From Magnetospirillum gryphiswaldense MSR-1 v2 (GTDB lineage Bacteria > Pseudomonadota > Alphaproteobacteria > Rhodospirillales > Magnetospirillaceae): a stretch of DNA of 64,000 nt. Positions 17,579-26,092 of this stretch are shown here, in pieces. Positions within the stretch are counted from its first letter, which is position 1. The number at the start of each line of letters is the position of its first letter. The notes under the pieces are model-generated. The model made no database searches. It had not been told where the DNA came from and saw nothing but the letters and a program-made list of their open reading frames with translations. The stretch covers positions 3,456,501 to 3,520,500 of the forward strand of contig NC_023065.1 in assembly GCF_000513295.1 (NCBI RefSeq), read 5' to 3'. A program made the position numbers and the translations under genes.

Positions 17579-18538
17579 ATGCGCGTCGCCGTGGTCGGTT
17601 CCGGGAACATGGGCTCTAACCATTTACGGGTTTACAGTCAACTGCAGGGGCCGGAACTGGTTGGTTTGGTCGATCCCGACCGCAACCGGGCCGAGGCTTT
17701 AGCCAAGCAATATGGCTGCCAGGTGTTCGAGCGCGCGGAAGATCTGGTGGGCAAGGTTGACGCTGTGACCATTGCCAGCCCATCGGTGACCCATGGCGAG
17801 ATCGGAACTCTGCTGCTGCAGAACGGCATTCACTGTTTGGTGGAAAAGCCGTTGGCGGTTACCGAGGAACAATGCCAGTCGTTGATCAGCGCCGCGGAAA
17901 AAAGCGGTGCCGTGCTGATGGTCGGTCATATTGAACGATTCAATCCGGCGGTCGAGCAGTTGGGGCAGTTCCTGGCCGGCAGCCACAAGATATATGCTCT
18001 GGACGCCCGCCGGATGAGCGCGGTGTCGTCGCGTATCACCGACGTGGATGTGGTGATGGATCTGATGATCCATGATCTCGATGTCGCCAACGGGTTGATC
18101 ACCGACGACGTCGTCAGCGTCCAGGCCCAGGGCATCGATGTGCAGGGTTTTGGCCACGATTTCGTCACCGCCTTGGTGCGCTACGCCGGCGGCATGGTGG
18201 CCAGCTTCACCGCCAGCCGTATCACTCAGAACAAAATCCGCCAATTGCACATCACCGCCGACATTGGCTTCGTCGAGGCCGATTACCTGCGCCAGGAAAT
18301 GATGATCTACCGCCAGAGCCGGGCGTCCGATCTGCCGTCGGGCTCGGCTGGGGGCTACGTCATGGACTTGGCCATGGATCGTGTCTATGTGCGCCATTCC
18401 GAACCGCTGGTGCGCGAGATCAGCCATTTCGTCGAGGTGGTCAAGAATGGCGGCAAGCCCAAGACCGACGGCGCCAGTGCTCTGCGCTCGTTGCGGCTGG
18501 CCTGGGCCATTCAGGACGCGTTGAAGGCGGGGGCCTGA
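17579..18538 (+). CDS. Gfo/Idh/MocA family sugar dehydrogenase
   Basis: A 319-residue oxidoreductase. The N-terminal Rossmann motif is V-G-S-G-N-M-G-S-N (residues 5-13), then V-E-K-P-L-A, the Lys-containing E-K-P signature of the family, and G-H-I-E-R-F-N-P in the substrate domain. Such enzymes oxidise sugar hydroxyls on nucleotide sugars (for example WlbA/WbpB). A GGAGGG about seven bases upstream of ATG 17579 gives a strong ribosome site. Together with the SDR and aminotransferase immediately following it makes the classical 3-keto then transaminate pair, suggesting a 3-amino or similar sugar. Confidence 0.85.
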   Translation: MRVAVVGSGNMGSNHLRVYSQLQGPELVGLVDPDRNRAEALAKQYGCQVFERAEDLVGKVDAVTIASPSVTHGEIGTLLLQNGIHCLVEKPLAVTEEQCQSLISAAEKSGAVLMVGHIERFNPAVEQLGQFLAGSHKIYALDARRMSAVSSRITDVDVVMDLMIHDLDVANGLITDDVVSVQAQGIDVQGFGHDFVTALVRYAGGMVASFTASRITQNKIRQLHITADIGFVEADYLRQEMMIYRQSRASDLPSGSAGGYVMDLAMDRVYVRHSEPLVREISHFVEVVKNGGKPKTDGASALRSLRLAWAIQDALKAGA

Positions 18539-18540
18539 TT

Positions 18541-19512
18541 ATGGCGGGACGTTTCGCAGGCAAGCGGGTTGTCGTCACCGGCGGCGCCGGCTTCATCGGC
18601 AGTCATCTGGTGGACGCATTGTTGGCCGAGAATGCCGCCCATGTGGCAGTGGTCGATAGCTTCTTCCTGGGCAAGGAGGAGAATCTGGACCAGGCCTGCC
18701 GCCTGCACGGCGACCGGCTGACGGTGCTGCGCGAAGATGCCGGCGAGCTGACCGCTATGGCGGCAGTGATGGACAAGGTTAAGCCTGACTTGGTGTTCAA
18801 CTTGGCCACCAAGGCGCTGCTTTATTCCTTCTTCAATCCGGCTGGTGCCTGTCGGGTCAATCTGGACATCGCGATCGCACTGGCCGAGTTGCAGCGCCAA
18901 GGTGCCTTTGGCCGTTTGGTGCATTTCTCGTCATCCGAGGTTTACGGTACCGCCCAGTACGTGCCCATGGATGAAAATCATCCGTTGTTGGCGGAAACCT
19001 CTTATGCCGCCGGCAAGGCGGCGGGCGACTTACTGTTGTCATCCTATGTCAAGATGTTTGGTGCCGACATCACCATGATCCGGTCGTTCAACAATTACGG
19101 CCCGCGTCAAAACGACGGCCAGTTGGCTGCCATCATCCCCTTGACGCTACGCAAGATTCGCGAAGGCGGCCAGCCGATGATCCAGGGTGACGGCCTGCAG
19201 ACCCGCGATTTTATCTATGTGGGCGACACGGTGGAAGCCACCTTGAAACTGTCCCAGCACGACGACATCAAGGGTCGGGTGCTGAATTTGGGTTCGGGCT
19301 GTGAAACCACCATCAAGGCCATCGTCGACGGCATCTGCGCCGAAGTGGGCTACCAAGGCGGCATCGACTGGCAACCGTCGCGCGTCGCCGACGTGCGCCG
19401 TCATTGCGGCGATGTCAAAGCCGCCACCGCCTTGATCGGTCCCATTGCCACCACCAGTCTGGAACAGGGGCTGAAGCAGACCATCGCTTGGTATCGGAGC
19501 CATGCATCGTGA
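18541..19512 (+). CDS. Extended SDR, nucleotide-sugar 4,6-dehydratase or epimerase (LegB-like candidate)
   Basis: A 323-residue SDR with T-G-G-A-G-F-I-G-S-H at residues 13-22, S-S-S-E-V-Y-G-T-A-Q-Y-V-P, Y-A-A-G-K as the Y-x-x-x-K pair and R-S-F-N-N-Y-G-P-R-Q. The S-E-V-Y-G-T-A segment followed by the Pro resembles LegB-type (GDP-GlcNAc 4,6-dehydratase) proteins, though the same motif is also seen in UDP-glucuronate decarboxylases. It could supply the 4-keto intermediate for the DegT protein immediately downstream, or for LegC at 24923. Start is two bases after the preceding stop, with a start ATG in a G-rich context. Confidence 0.75.
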   Translation: MAGRFAGKRVVVTGGAGFIGSHLVDALLAENAAHVAVVDSFFLGKEENLDQACRLHGDRLTVLREDAGELTAMAAVMDKVKPDLVFNLATKALLYSFFNPAGACRVNLDIAIALAELQRQGAFGRLVHFSSSEVYGTAQYVPMDENHPLLAETSYAAGKAAGDLLLSSYVKMFGADITMIRSFNNYGPRQNDGQLAAIIPLTLRKIREGGQPMIQGDGLQTRDFIYVGDTVEATLKLSQHDDIKGRVLNLGSGCETTIKAIVDGICAEVGYQGGIDWQPSRVADVRRHCGDVKAATALIGPIATTSLEQGLKQTIAWYRSHAS

Positions 19513-20621
19513 TTCCCATCATCCGCCCTGATCTGAGCTACGATGAGGTCACCGAGAATCTGCGGGCCGTGATTGAGTCGGGACAGCTGACCTGCGGTCG
19601 CATGGTCGCTGAATTCGAATCGCTGGTCGCTCGGACCGTCGGGGTGAAACATGCCGTCGCCACCACTTCAGCGACCACCGCCTTGCACTTGGCTCTGGCC
19701 GCCAAAGGCATCGGCGCGGGAGACGAGGTGCTGGTGTCCGATTTCTCGTTTCCGGCCAGCGCCAACGCCATCATCCAGACCGGTGCGGTTCCGGTCTTCG
19801 TCGATTGTCGCCCCGGAGGTTTCGATCTGGATGTAGACGACGCGGTCGGCAAAGTGACGGCGCGGACCAAGGCGATCATGCCGGTCCATCCCTTCGGCAT
19901 GCCCGCCGACGTCAAGGCCATCGCCGCCATGGCCGATCGGCATGGCTTGTTCGTGGTGGAAGACGCCGCCTGTGCTATCGGTGCCGAACGCGACGAGATC
20001 CGCTGTGGTGGTGGTCCTGGTGTGGGGTGCTTCAGCTTCCATCCGCGCAAGCTGATCACCACCGGCGAAGGCGGAATGGTGACCACCAATGACGACGCTT
20101 TGGCGGCGCGGCTGCGTCTGTTGCGGAGCCATGGCGGCCAAGCCGGTCCCAAGGTCGGGCTGGAGTTCGTCGAGAACGGCTACAATTACCGTCTGTCGGA
20201 AATTCAGGCGGTCCTGGGCATCGCCCAGATGAAGCGGCTGGACGCCATCCTGGCCGATCGTCGCCGGACCGCCGCTTTGTACCGGCAGGGTTTGGCGGGG
20301 TGGGCAGATGTGGCCTTGCCGCAATTCGACGTCGTGGGCAGCGGCACGTTCCAATCCTTCGTCGTTATGCTGGGCGACAACATCGACCGTGACCGGGTGG
20401 TCGGCGACATGCGGCAGGCTGGCGTCGAAACGACTTTAGGTACCTATGCCCAGCATGCTCATCCGGCATTTATCCGATTTGGATACGCCGCCGGGGCGTT
20501 GCCCCATTCGTGGCGGGCGCAACGTCAAAGCCTGACTTTGCCGCTGCTGCCAAGAATGGATGGCGAGACGGTGTCCAAGGTGATCGACGCGCTGCGCCGG
20601 GTCCTTGAGGTGTCGGTTTGA
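19509..20621 (+). CDS. DegT/DnrJ/EryC1/StrS sugar aminotransferase
   Basis: A 370-residue PLP aminotransferase. V-E-D-A-A-C-A supplies the PLP-binding Asp, and Lys181 in S-F-H-P-R-K-L-I-T-T-G-E-G-G is the Schiff-base Lys. It transfers an amino group to a keto nucleotide sugar. The start is a GTG at 19509 overlapping the upstream TGA (GTGA). It belongs with the dehydrogenase/SDR pair before it, giving a three-step oxidation, epimerisation or dehydration, and amination module. The exact sugar is not determinable. It ends in the TGAC repeat region that precedes the regulator gene. Confidence 0.88.
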   Translation: MIPIIRPDLSYDEVTENLRAVIESGQLTCGRMVAEFESLVARTVGVKHAVATTSATTALHLALAAKGIGAGDEVLVSDFSFPASANAIIQTGAVPVFVDCRPGGFDLDVDDAVGKVTARTKAIMPVHPFGMPADVKAIAAMADRHGLFVVEDAACAIGAERDEIRCGGGPGVGCFSFHPRKLITTGEGGMVTTNDDALAARLRLLRSHGGQAGPKVGLEFVENGYNYRLSEIQAVLGIAQMKRLDAILADRRRTAALYRQGLAGWADVALPQFDVVGSGTFQSFVVMLGDNIDRDRVVGDMRQAGVETTLGTYAQHAHPAFIRFGYAAGALPHSWRAQRQSLTLPLLPRMDGETVSKVIDALRRVLEVSV

Positions 20622-20678
20622 CTGGGGTCTTTACCGGTCAAGCCGCCAATTGACACTAGTCAGTGAGGGGGGTAGTGT
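20619..20678 (+). promoter_or_regulatory. Candidate promoter with inverted TGAC/GTCA repeats upstream of regulator
   Basis: A perfect TTGACA at 20650-20655 is followed, after 17 bases, by TAGTGT (20673-20678), a weak -10. The -35 overlaps an inverted repeat, TGAC-ACTA-GTCA (20651-20662), and a second TGAC/GTCA pair occupies 20619-20622 and 20637-20640. These could be operator half-sites for the regulator itself. If the -10 is real the transcript would begin at or beside the ATG at 20686, giving a leaderless or nearly leaderless message. Confidence 0.45.
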
Positions 20679-20685
20679 TCGCGGT

Positions 20686-21339
20686 ATGAACGCTCATCCT
20701 GACCAGACTTCTGGTATCAATTCGGAGGCAGAGGTCATCTTGCGCTTGTTGAGGCTTGTGCATTCCAACAGCGCCTTGACGCAAAGACGAATTGCCAACG
20801 AGTTGGGGATTGCCGTTGGCATGGCCAACGCATATTTGCGCCGCTGCGTCACCAAGGGTTTGATCAAGATCGAGCAGGTTCCCGCCAACCGGTATATGTA
20901 TTATCTGACTCTCACCGGCTTCGCTGAAAAAAGCCGCCTGAGTATCGAGTATCTCACGCAGTCATTCGGATTTTTCCGTGCAGCTCGGCGGCAATGCGAA
21001 GTGGTGGTGGAAAATTGCCAAGTCGCGGGTCATCGCCGTCTGGCGTTGTTTGGGGCAAGTGAATTAGCTGACGTATTCATGCTTTGCATCCACGATTTGG
21101 ACGTTTCGGTTATCTGCTTGGTGGATGAATCTATGGAGCCCGGACGTTTTCATGGACGACCGCGGGTTTCGTCTTTGGATGACGCGGTCGATATCGATGC
21201 GGTGGTGTTGACCGATCTGAAGGCGCCGCTTCTGGCCTATGAGGCGCTTCAACGACGGTTTGAAGCCAGTCGGATCCATGTGCCGAAGATGCTGGGTATG
21301 TCGGAAGATGACTTGTGCGGACAGGGTGGCCTGGGATAG
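20686..21339 (+). CDS. EPS-associated winged-helix transcriptional regulator with C-terminal Rossmann-like domain
   Basis: A 217-residue protein. Residues ~15-80 form a winged helix-turn-helix like the MarR-type EPS-associated regulators: L-T-Q-R-R-I-A-N-E-L-G-I-A, then A-Y-L-R-R-C-V-T-K-G-L-I-K. The C-terminal part, from about residue 115, has a Rossmann-like strand R-L-A-L-F-G-A-S-E-L-A and alternating strands like a nucleotide-sugar or CoA-binding domain, so it may sense a pathway intermediate. That domain is not found in the short MarR_EPS proteins. It is the only transcriptional regulator in the window, placed inside the plus operon with its own candidate promoter. Start ATG 20686 follows the TTGACA/TAGTGT pair. 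Confidence 0.8.
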   Translation: MNAHPDQTSGINSEAEVILRLLRLVHSNSALTQRRIANELGIAVGMANAYLRRCVTKGLIKIEQVPANRYMYYLTLTGFAEKSRLSIEYLTQSFGFFRAARRQCEVVVENCQVAGHRRLALFGASELADVFMLCIHDLDVSVICLVDESMEPGRFHGRPRVSSLDDAVDIDAVVLTDLKAPLLAYEALQRRFEASRIHVPKMLGMSEDDLCGQGGLG

Positions 21340-21430
21340 GCGTCGTCACGGATAAGTATTGCTTGTGTCAAATGCCTTCGATGATGCCAAATTATCGAAT
21401 TATTAACCTGAGGTATACAAAAAATATAAT

Positions 21431-23734
21431 ATGGATATACAGAATATAGTCTTCGAATTTGGGACAAAAGCCGAGACTTTGGCGCGACTTCAGGTCATGC
21501 CATTTAAGGACGCACTATTTTGTCCACAGATTATTGTTAATTTTTCTGAATGGCAGGCGAATCCAAAGAAGTTAATTGATTTAATTATTGAGCAGTTTCC
21601 CGGTGTTCTGCTGGTTGTTCGTTCCAGTGCGGCTTGCGAGGACGGTTGGGACAACTCAATGGCCGGCGCCTTTAAAAGTATCGCCAACGTCGCCGCCGAA
21701 CATCAGGGAGTACATCAGGCGATCACTGAGGTTTTCGGTAGCTATGGTGGGGGGCGGTCCGGCGACCAAGTTCTGGTTCAGCCGATGGTCCAAGATGTGG
21801 CTTTGTCCGGCGTGGCGTTGAGCCGCGATATCGAAGCGGGGGGGCCATATTACGTCGTCAATTACGACGACCTCACCGGGCGAACCGATACGGTTACCGG
21901 CGGTGGGGAGAGCAAGACCGTCCTGGTGCACCATGCTCGTCCGCAAGCAGTCCACAGCCCGCGTATTCGCAGGATTATCGCCACTGTCTCTGAACTTGTT
22001 GTCGCCACTGGATGCGACGACCTGGATGTAGAGTTTTGCATGACCCATGGCGGTCAGCTTTATATTTTGCAGGCGCGACCTTTGGCCGCCAGCAAGCAAT
22101 GGCAGAACATCGACACGTCCAAGGTCTCGGCAAGCCTTGACGAAGTGCGGATACGGCTGACCGATCTGATGAAGCCGGCCGCGGGGGTTTGCGGAAGCAC
22201 CACCGTTTTGGGTGAGATGCCGGACTGGAACCCCGCCGAGATGATCGGTAATGCTCCACGGCCGTTGTCCTTGTCCCTTTACAAGAACTTGATCACCGAC
22301 GGTGCTTGGTGGCGGGCCCGAGTCAACATGGGCTACCGCGCGGTTCCTCATCCACTGCTGCTTGATCTGCATGGCCGCCCCTATATCGACGTGCGCCTGT
22401 CGCTCAATTCCTTTCTGCCTCAGTCGGTGTCGGATGAGCTTGCGGAAATGCTGGTGAACGGTCAATTAGCGCGCCTAGCCGCCAAACCGGAAAGCCATGA
22501 CAAGATCGAATTCGAGGTGGCGGTCACCTGCCGTGATTTGGCATTTCCGACCGATCGTCTGGCTGAGGACGGGCTTTCCCACGGCCAAATCGCGGAATTT
22601 GAGTATCACCTTAAGGGTCTCACCGCCCGCGCCCTGACATCGGTTCCGCGGATGGCGCACTTGCTGGAGCGGACACGGGGGTTGGCGGGTCACGGTGACT
22701 TGGCCCAGATGTTGGACGATTGCCGCAATGAGGGGACGATCCCGTTCTCGGAATTGGCGCGACACGCATTCATCGGGATGACGTTTTTGAAAAGTTTGGT
22801 TGCCCGTGGCGCGTTAAGCCAGTATCGGGCCGACCTTTTCATGCACAACATTGAGACCGTTGCCGGCGAGTTCGTCGCGGATCTCCATCAAGTCAGTATC
22901 GGCGAGAAATCGCGCGGCGATTTCCTGACCCGTTACGGTCATCTGCGGCCTGGAACCTACGATATTCTGTCAGCTCGCTATGACGAATCGCCAGACCTTT
23001 ATCTGGGGCGTCACAGCCACGCCCCCGAGCAGGTCGAGCCATTCCAACCCACCGGCGAAGAACGCAAGGCCATCGACCAGCTTTTGTCCGAGGCCGGCTA
23101 TCAGGTGGATTGCGGTCACCTTCTGCACTATGTGACGGCGGGCGTTGCCGCGCGCGAGGAAGCGAAATTCAACTTCACTCGCAATGTCAGCAACGGTCTA
23201 GCCGCCATCGACCGATGGGGGGCTGGTCTGGGGCTGTCGCGTGACGACCTGTCGTTCCTGGAAATATCGGATATCCTGAATTCCGCCGACCTGGGTCTGT
23301 TGCGCGACAAAGTGGCGCGGGGGCGTGAGTTCTATGAACTGACGAAGATGATTCGATTGCCCCACCTGCTGTGTGAACCCGACGATATCGACGTGGTACG
23401 AATACCGCTAGGGCGCCCCACCTTCATCACCGGGAAAAGCGTTACCGCCCCGACTATCCAATTAGGGGTGGCGTCCAACGTGGACATTGACGGGCATATT
23501 GTCTTGATCGAGGCGGCGGATCCTGGTTACGACTGGATTTTCTCGCACGATATTGTGGGATTGGTGACCAAGTACGGCGGGGCCAATTCCCATATGGCTA
23601 TTCGTTCGGCGGAATTCGGCTTGCCCGCTGCCATCGGCTGTGGTGAACGACTGTATTCCGTCCTGGCTTCAGGCAAAGTGCTCGAACTCGATTGTGCGGC
23701 AAGCCGGGTTAAAGTAGTGGATTCTCTTCGATAA
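21431..23734 (+). CDS. PEP-synthase-like ATP-grasp/phosphohistidine protein, likely L-glutamine kinase (Cj1418-like)
   Basis: A 767-residue protein. The N-terminal half has the PPDK/PEP-synthase ATP-grasp features: V-V-R-S-S-A-A-C-E-D near residue 62, V-Q-P-M-V-Q near 118, and D-L-D-V-E-F followed by I-L-Q-A-R-P-L-A near 210. The C-terminal swivelling domain has G-G-A-N-S-H-M-A, with His721 as the phospho-carrier. The PEP-binding TIM barrel of true PEP synthase is missing and replaced by an unrelated middle region. This domain plan is that of the Campylobacter L-glutamine kinase Cj1418, which phosphorylates the amide nitrogen of glutamine as the first step to phosphoramidate. The partner enzymes are at 47356-50997. 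The upstream 90 bases are AT-rich; ATG 21431 has no good ribosome site. Confidence 0.75.
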   Translation: MDIQNIVFEFGTKAETLARLQVMPFKDALFCPQIIVNFSEWQANPKKLIDLIIEQFPGVLLVVRSSAACEDGWDNSMAGAFKSIANVAAEHQGVHQAITEVFGSYGGGRSGDQVLVQPMVQDVALSGVALSRDIEAGGPYYVVNYDDLTGRTDTVTGGGESKTVLVHHARPQAVHSPRIRRIIATVSELVVATGCDDLDVEFCMTHGGQLYILQARPLAASKQWQNIDTSKVSASLDEVRIRLTDLMKPAAGVCGSTTVLGEMPDWNPAEMIGNAPRPLSLSLYKNLITDGAWWRARVNMGYRAVPHPLLLDLHGRPYIDVRLSLNSFLPQSVSDELAEMLVNGQLARLAAKPESHDKIEFEVAVTCRDLAFPTDRLAEDGLSHGQIAEFEYHLKGLTARALTSVPRMAHLLERTRGLAGHGDLAQMLDDCRNEGTIPFSELARHAFIGMTFLKSLVARGALSQYRADLFMHNIETVAGEFVADLHQVSIGEKSRGDFLTRYGHLRPGTYDILSARYDESPDLYLGRHSHAPEQVEPFQPTGEERKAIDQLLSEAGYQVDCGHLLHYVTAGVAAREEAKFNFTRNVSNGLAAIDRWGAGLGLSRDDLSFLEISDILNSADLGLLRDKVARGREFYELTKMIRLPHLLCEPDDIDVVRIPLGRPTFITGKSVTAPTIQLGVASNVDIDGHIVLIEAADPGYDWIFSHDIVGLVTKYGGANSHMAIRSAEFGLPAAIGCGERLYSVLASGKVLELDCAASRVKVVDSLR

Positions 23735-23795
23735 CCTTCCAATTCCAATGCCAACCTCATCCGTAAGGATGAATACCTAGGGAAACCAACAGGAT

Positions 23796-24926
23796 ATGGC
23801 TGATTCCCATCAATACCAGACCGCCCATCATGTCGCTTTCAGCGTGAACGCCCATTTGCCGGACTCGTATCAGACCGAAATCTTCGATGAAGCTTTGCGC
23901 ATGACCTCGGAGATTCTGGAAAAGCACGGTCTCCAGCAGCGAAAGGTGCTGATCGTGGGCGGGGCGGGCTATATCGGTTCGGTGTTGACCGGACATTTGT
24001 TGGACAGCGGCTATCAGGTTCGCTGCGCCGACTTGCTGGTATACGGCAACGGCCTGACCGTGGTGCCTTATCTGTCCCGTCCCGGCTACGAGTTCGTGCA
24101 TGCCGACCTAAGCGACGAGGCGCAGTTCGTATCCTTACTGGAGGGAATCACCGATGTGGTTCTGCTGGCCGGTCTGGTGGGTGACCCGGTCACCAAGAAC
24201 TTTTCCGAGGCGGCAGCCCGCATCAACGATGCCGGCCATGAAACCATGTTGAAGCTGCTCAATGGGCGGGGATTGAATCGGGTTATTTTCGTTTCCACCT
24301 GCTCCAATTACGGCTTGATCGAAGGCGATCAATTTGCCGACGAGAACTTCGAGCTGAAGCCGTTGTCCCTGTACGCCAAGTCGAAGGTGGCAGTGGAAAA
24401 GGCGCTACTGTCGCAAAAGGACGTGGATTACACGCCAGTGGTCTTGCGCTTCGCCACCGCCTTCGGTCTCAGCCCGCGCATGCGTTTCGACTTGACGGTC
24501 AGCGAATTCACCCGCGCCCTGGCCTTGGGTGAGGACCTGCTGGTATTCGATGCCCATACTTGGCGTCCTTATTGCCATGTCCGGGATTTTTCCGAATTGA
24601 TCCGCTGCGCCATCGAAGCCCCGAAGGCCCGCGTCGCCTTCCAGGTGTTTAACGCCGGAGGTGATTCCAACAACAACACCAAGCAGATGATCGTTGACCA
24701 GATTCTCGAACAACTGCCGGATGCCAAAGTCCGCTATCAAGAACATGGCGCCGATCCGCGTAACTACCGGGTCGATTTCGGCAAGGTGTTTCGAGTCTTG
24801 CACTTCCAGCCGCGCTTCACTGTCGCCGACGGCGTGCGGGAGCTGATTGCGGCCATCCGCCAAGGTCTCTTCCACGACATCGCTCAACCCACCAGCTATT
24901 ACGGTAATTGGGAGCCACGGGTTTGA
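23796..24926 (+). CDS. NAD-dependent epimerase/dehydratase (extended SDR)
   Basis: A 376-residue extended SDR with an N-terminal extension of about 50 residues ahead of the Rossmann motif V-G-G-A-G-Y-I-G-S. The catalytic pair is Y-A-K-S-K, within S-L-Y-A-K-S-K-V. The strand V-F-S/V-S-T-C-S-N-Y-G is the usual SDR Ser/Thr site. The V-F-N-A-G-G-D-S-N-N-N segment and a H-V-R-D-F motif fit sugar epimerases. The long N-terminus may be real or a mis-start, since no other start near residue 45 is obvious. It immediately precedes LegC with a four-base overlap, so it may be the 4,6-dehydratase of the legionaminate pathway in place of the LegB-like candidate at 18541. The two cannot be separated by sequence alone. 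Confidence 0.7.
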   Translation: MADSHQYQTAHHVAFSVNAHLPDSYQTEIFDEALRMTSEILEKHGLQQRKVLIVGGAGYIGSVLTGHLLDSGYQVRCADLLVYGNGLTVVPYLSRPGYEFVHADLSDEAQFVSLLEGITDVVLLAGLVGDPVTKNFSEAAARINDAGHETMLKLLNGRGLNRVIFVSTCSNYGLIEGDQFADENFELKPLSLYAKSKVAVEKALLSQKDVDYTPVVLRFATAFGLSPRMRFDLTVSEFTRALALGEDLLVFDAHTWRPYCHVRDFSELIRCAIEAPKARVAFQVFNAGGDSNNNTKQMIVDQILEQLPDAKVRYQEHGADPRNYRVDFGKVFRVLHFQPRFTVADGVRELIAAIRQGLFHDIAQPTSYYGNWEPRV

Positions 24927-26092
24927 TCCAAGCCTTTGATCCTCGATGCGTCGTCGATGCCATCAGCCGGGTGGTCGGTGGTCCCGCCGCCCTGCACGAG
25001 CCACGTTTTGTTGGTCGCGAGTGGGATTACGTTAAGGAATGCATCGACACCGGCTGGATTTCCACCGCCGGCAAGTTCGTCGAGCGTTTCGAGGACATGC
25101 TGGTGGAGCAGACCGGCGTAGGCCATGCGATCGCGGTCGTCAACGGCACGGCCGCTTTGCATTCCTGCCTGATGCTGGTCGGTGTGGGACAGGACGATGA
25201 GGTGGTGATCCCGGCTCTGACTTTCGCTGCGACCGCCGCTGCGGTCGCCTATTGCGGCGCCATTCCCCATTTTGCCGATTCTTGCCCCAACACTCTAGGC
25301 CTCGATCCGGCGAAACTGGACGCTTGGCTGAGCGATGTCGGTCGACGCCAAGACGGTAAGCTAGTCAACCGGTTAACCGAACGCCGTATTGCTGCCGTGG
25401 TGTGTATGCACACCTATGGGCATCCGGTGGACCTGGATGCCTTGGTTGAAGTGTGCAATCGTCATGGTCTGCCGTTGGTCGAAGATGCCGCAGAATCCTT
25501 AGGAACAACTTACAAGGGACGCCATACCGGCAATTACGGTGTGGTCTCGGCCGTCAGCTTTAATGGCAATAAAATCGTCACGACCGGTGGGGGGGGGGTG
25601 ATCCTCACCAACGACCCCGATTTGGCGCGGCGAGCCAAACATTTGACAACTACGGCCAAGCTGCCGCATCGATGGGAATTCAGCCACGACATGGTCGGCT
25701 ACAATTATCGTATGCCGAACATCAACGCGGCCCTGGGCTGCGCGCAATTAGAACGTTTGCCCGAGATCGTAGAGGCTAAACGCCTTTTGGCGGCGCGATA
25801 TGACCAGGCATTTGCCGGTCTGGGCGGCGTCCGCTTCTTTACCGAACCCGGTTTCGCCCGCAGCAATTATTGGCTGAATGTCATCCTGCTGGATCGGGCT
25901 CAGGCCGACAAACGCGATACGCTATTGGAAATGTTGAACGATGCCGGCTACATGAGCCGACCCGCCTGGGTATTGATGTCTCGCCTGCCGCCCTATGCCG
26001 AAGGACCGCGGATGGATGTGTCGGTCGCCGAAGATATCTATGACCGCCTGATCAACATTCCCAGCAGCCCTTTTCTGGTTGATCCACGATGA
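24923..26092 (+). CDS. legC: LegC-type sugar aminotransferase (DegT family)
   Basis: A 389-residue DegT-fold aminotransferase. The N-terminal L-H-E-P-R-F-V-G-R-E then Y-V-K-E-C-I-D-T segment is strongly LegC-like. V-E-D-A-A-E-S-L-G is the PLP-Asp block and Lys217 in S-F-N-G-N-K-I-V-T-T-G is the Schiff base. LegC aminates the 4-keto GDP-sugar of the legionaminic acid pathway. A run of eight G's lies at 25589-25596, within the G-G-G-G-V motif after the Lys. TTG 24923 is chosen: it overlaps the upstream stop as TTGA, with GGGAG eight bases upstream; a TTG five codons earlier is alternative. Confidence 0.82.
   Translation: MIQAFDPRCVVDAISRVVGGPAALHEPRFVGREWDYVKECIDTGWISTAGKFVERFEDMLVEQTGVGHAIAVVNGTAALHSCLMLVGVGQDDEVVIPALTFAATAAAVAYCGAIPHFADSCPNTLGLDPAKLDAWLSDVGRRQDGKLVNRLTERRIAAVVCMHTYGHPVDLDALVEVCNRHGLPLVEDAAESLGTTYKGRHTGNYGVVSAVSFNGNKIVTTGGGGVILTNDPDLARRAKHLTTTAKLPHRWEFSHDMVGYNYRMPNINAALGCAQLERLPEIVEAKRLLAARYDQAFAGLGGVRFFTEPGFARSNYWLNVILLDRAQADKRDTLLEMLNDAGYMSRPAWVLMSRLPPYAEGPRMDVSVAEDIYDRLINIPSSPFLVDPR
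25589..25596 (+). repeat. Homopolymer G8 tract inside legC
   Basis: Eight consecutive G bases encode part of the conserved Gly run after the catalytic Lys. A change of one base would truncate the enzyme. Such tracts are phase-variable in Campylobacter glycan genes, but slippage here is untested and Gly-rich codon context explains the tract equally well. Confidence 0.7.

Noticed and set aside
20619-20640. Rho-independent terminator after the aminotransferase gene
   Set aside because: The inverted repeat is short with one mismatch and has no T-run; better explained as operator half-sites.
21425-21430. TATAAT immediately before the ATG of the PEP-synthase-like gene as its promoter
   Set aside because: It abuts the start codon, so transcription would begin inside the gene; it may be chance in an AT-rich stretch.
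24908-24910. TTG 24908 as start of legC
   Set aside because: TTG 24923 overlaps the preceding stop and has GGGAG at good spacing; the earlier TTG has none.
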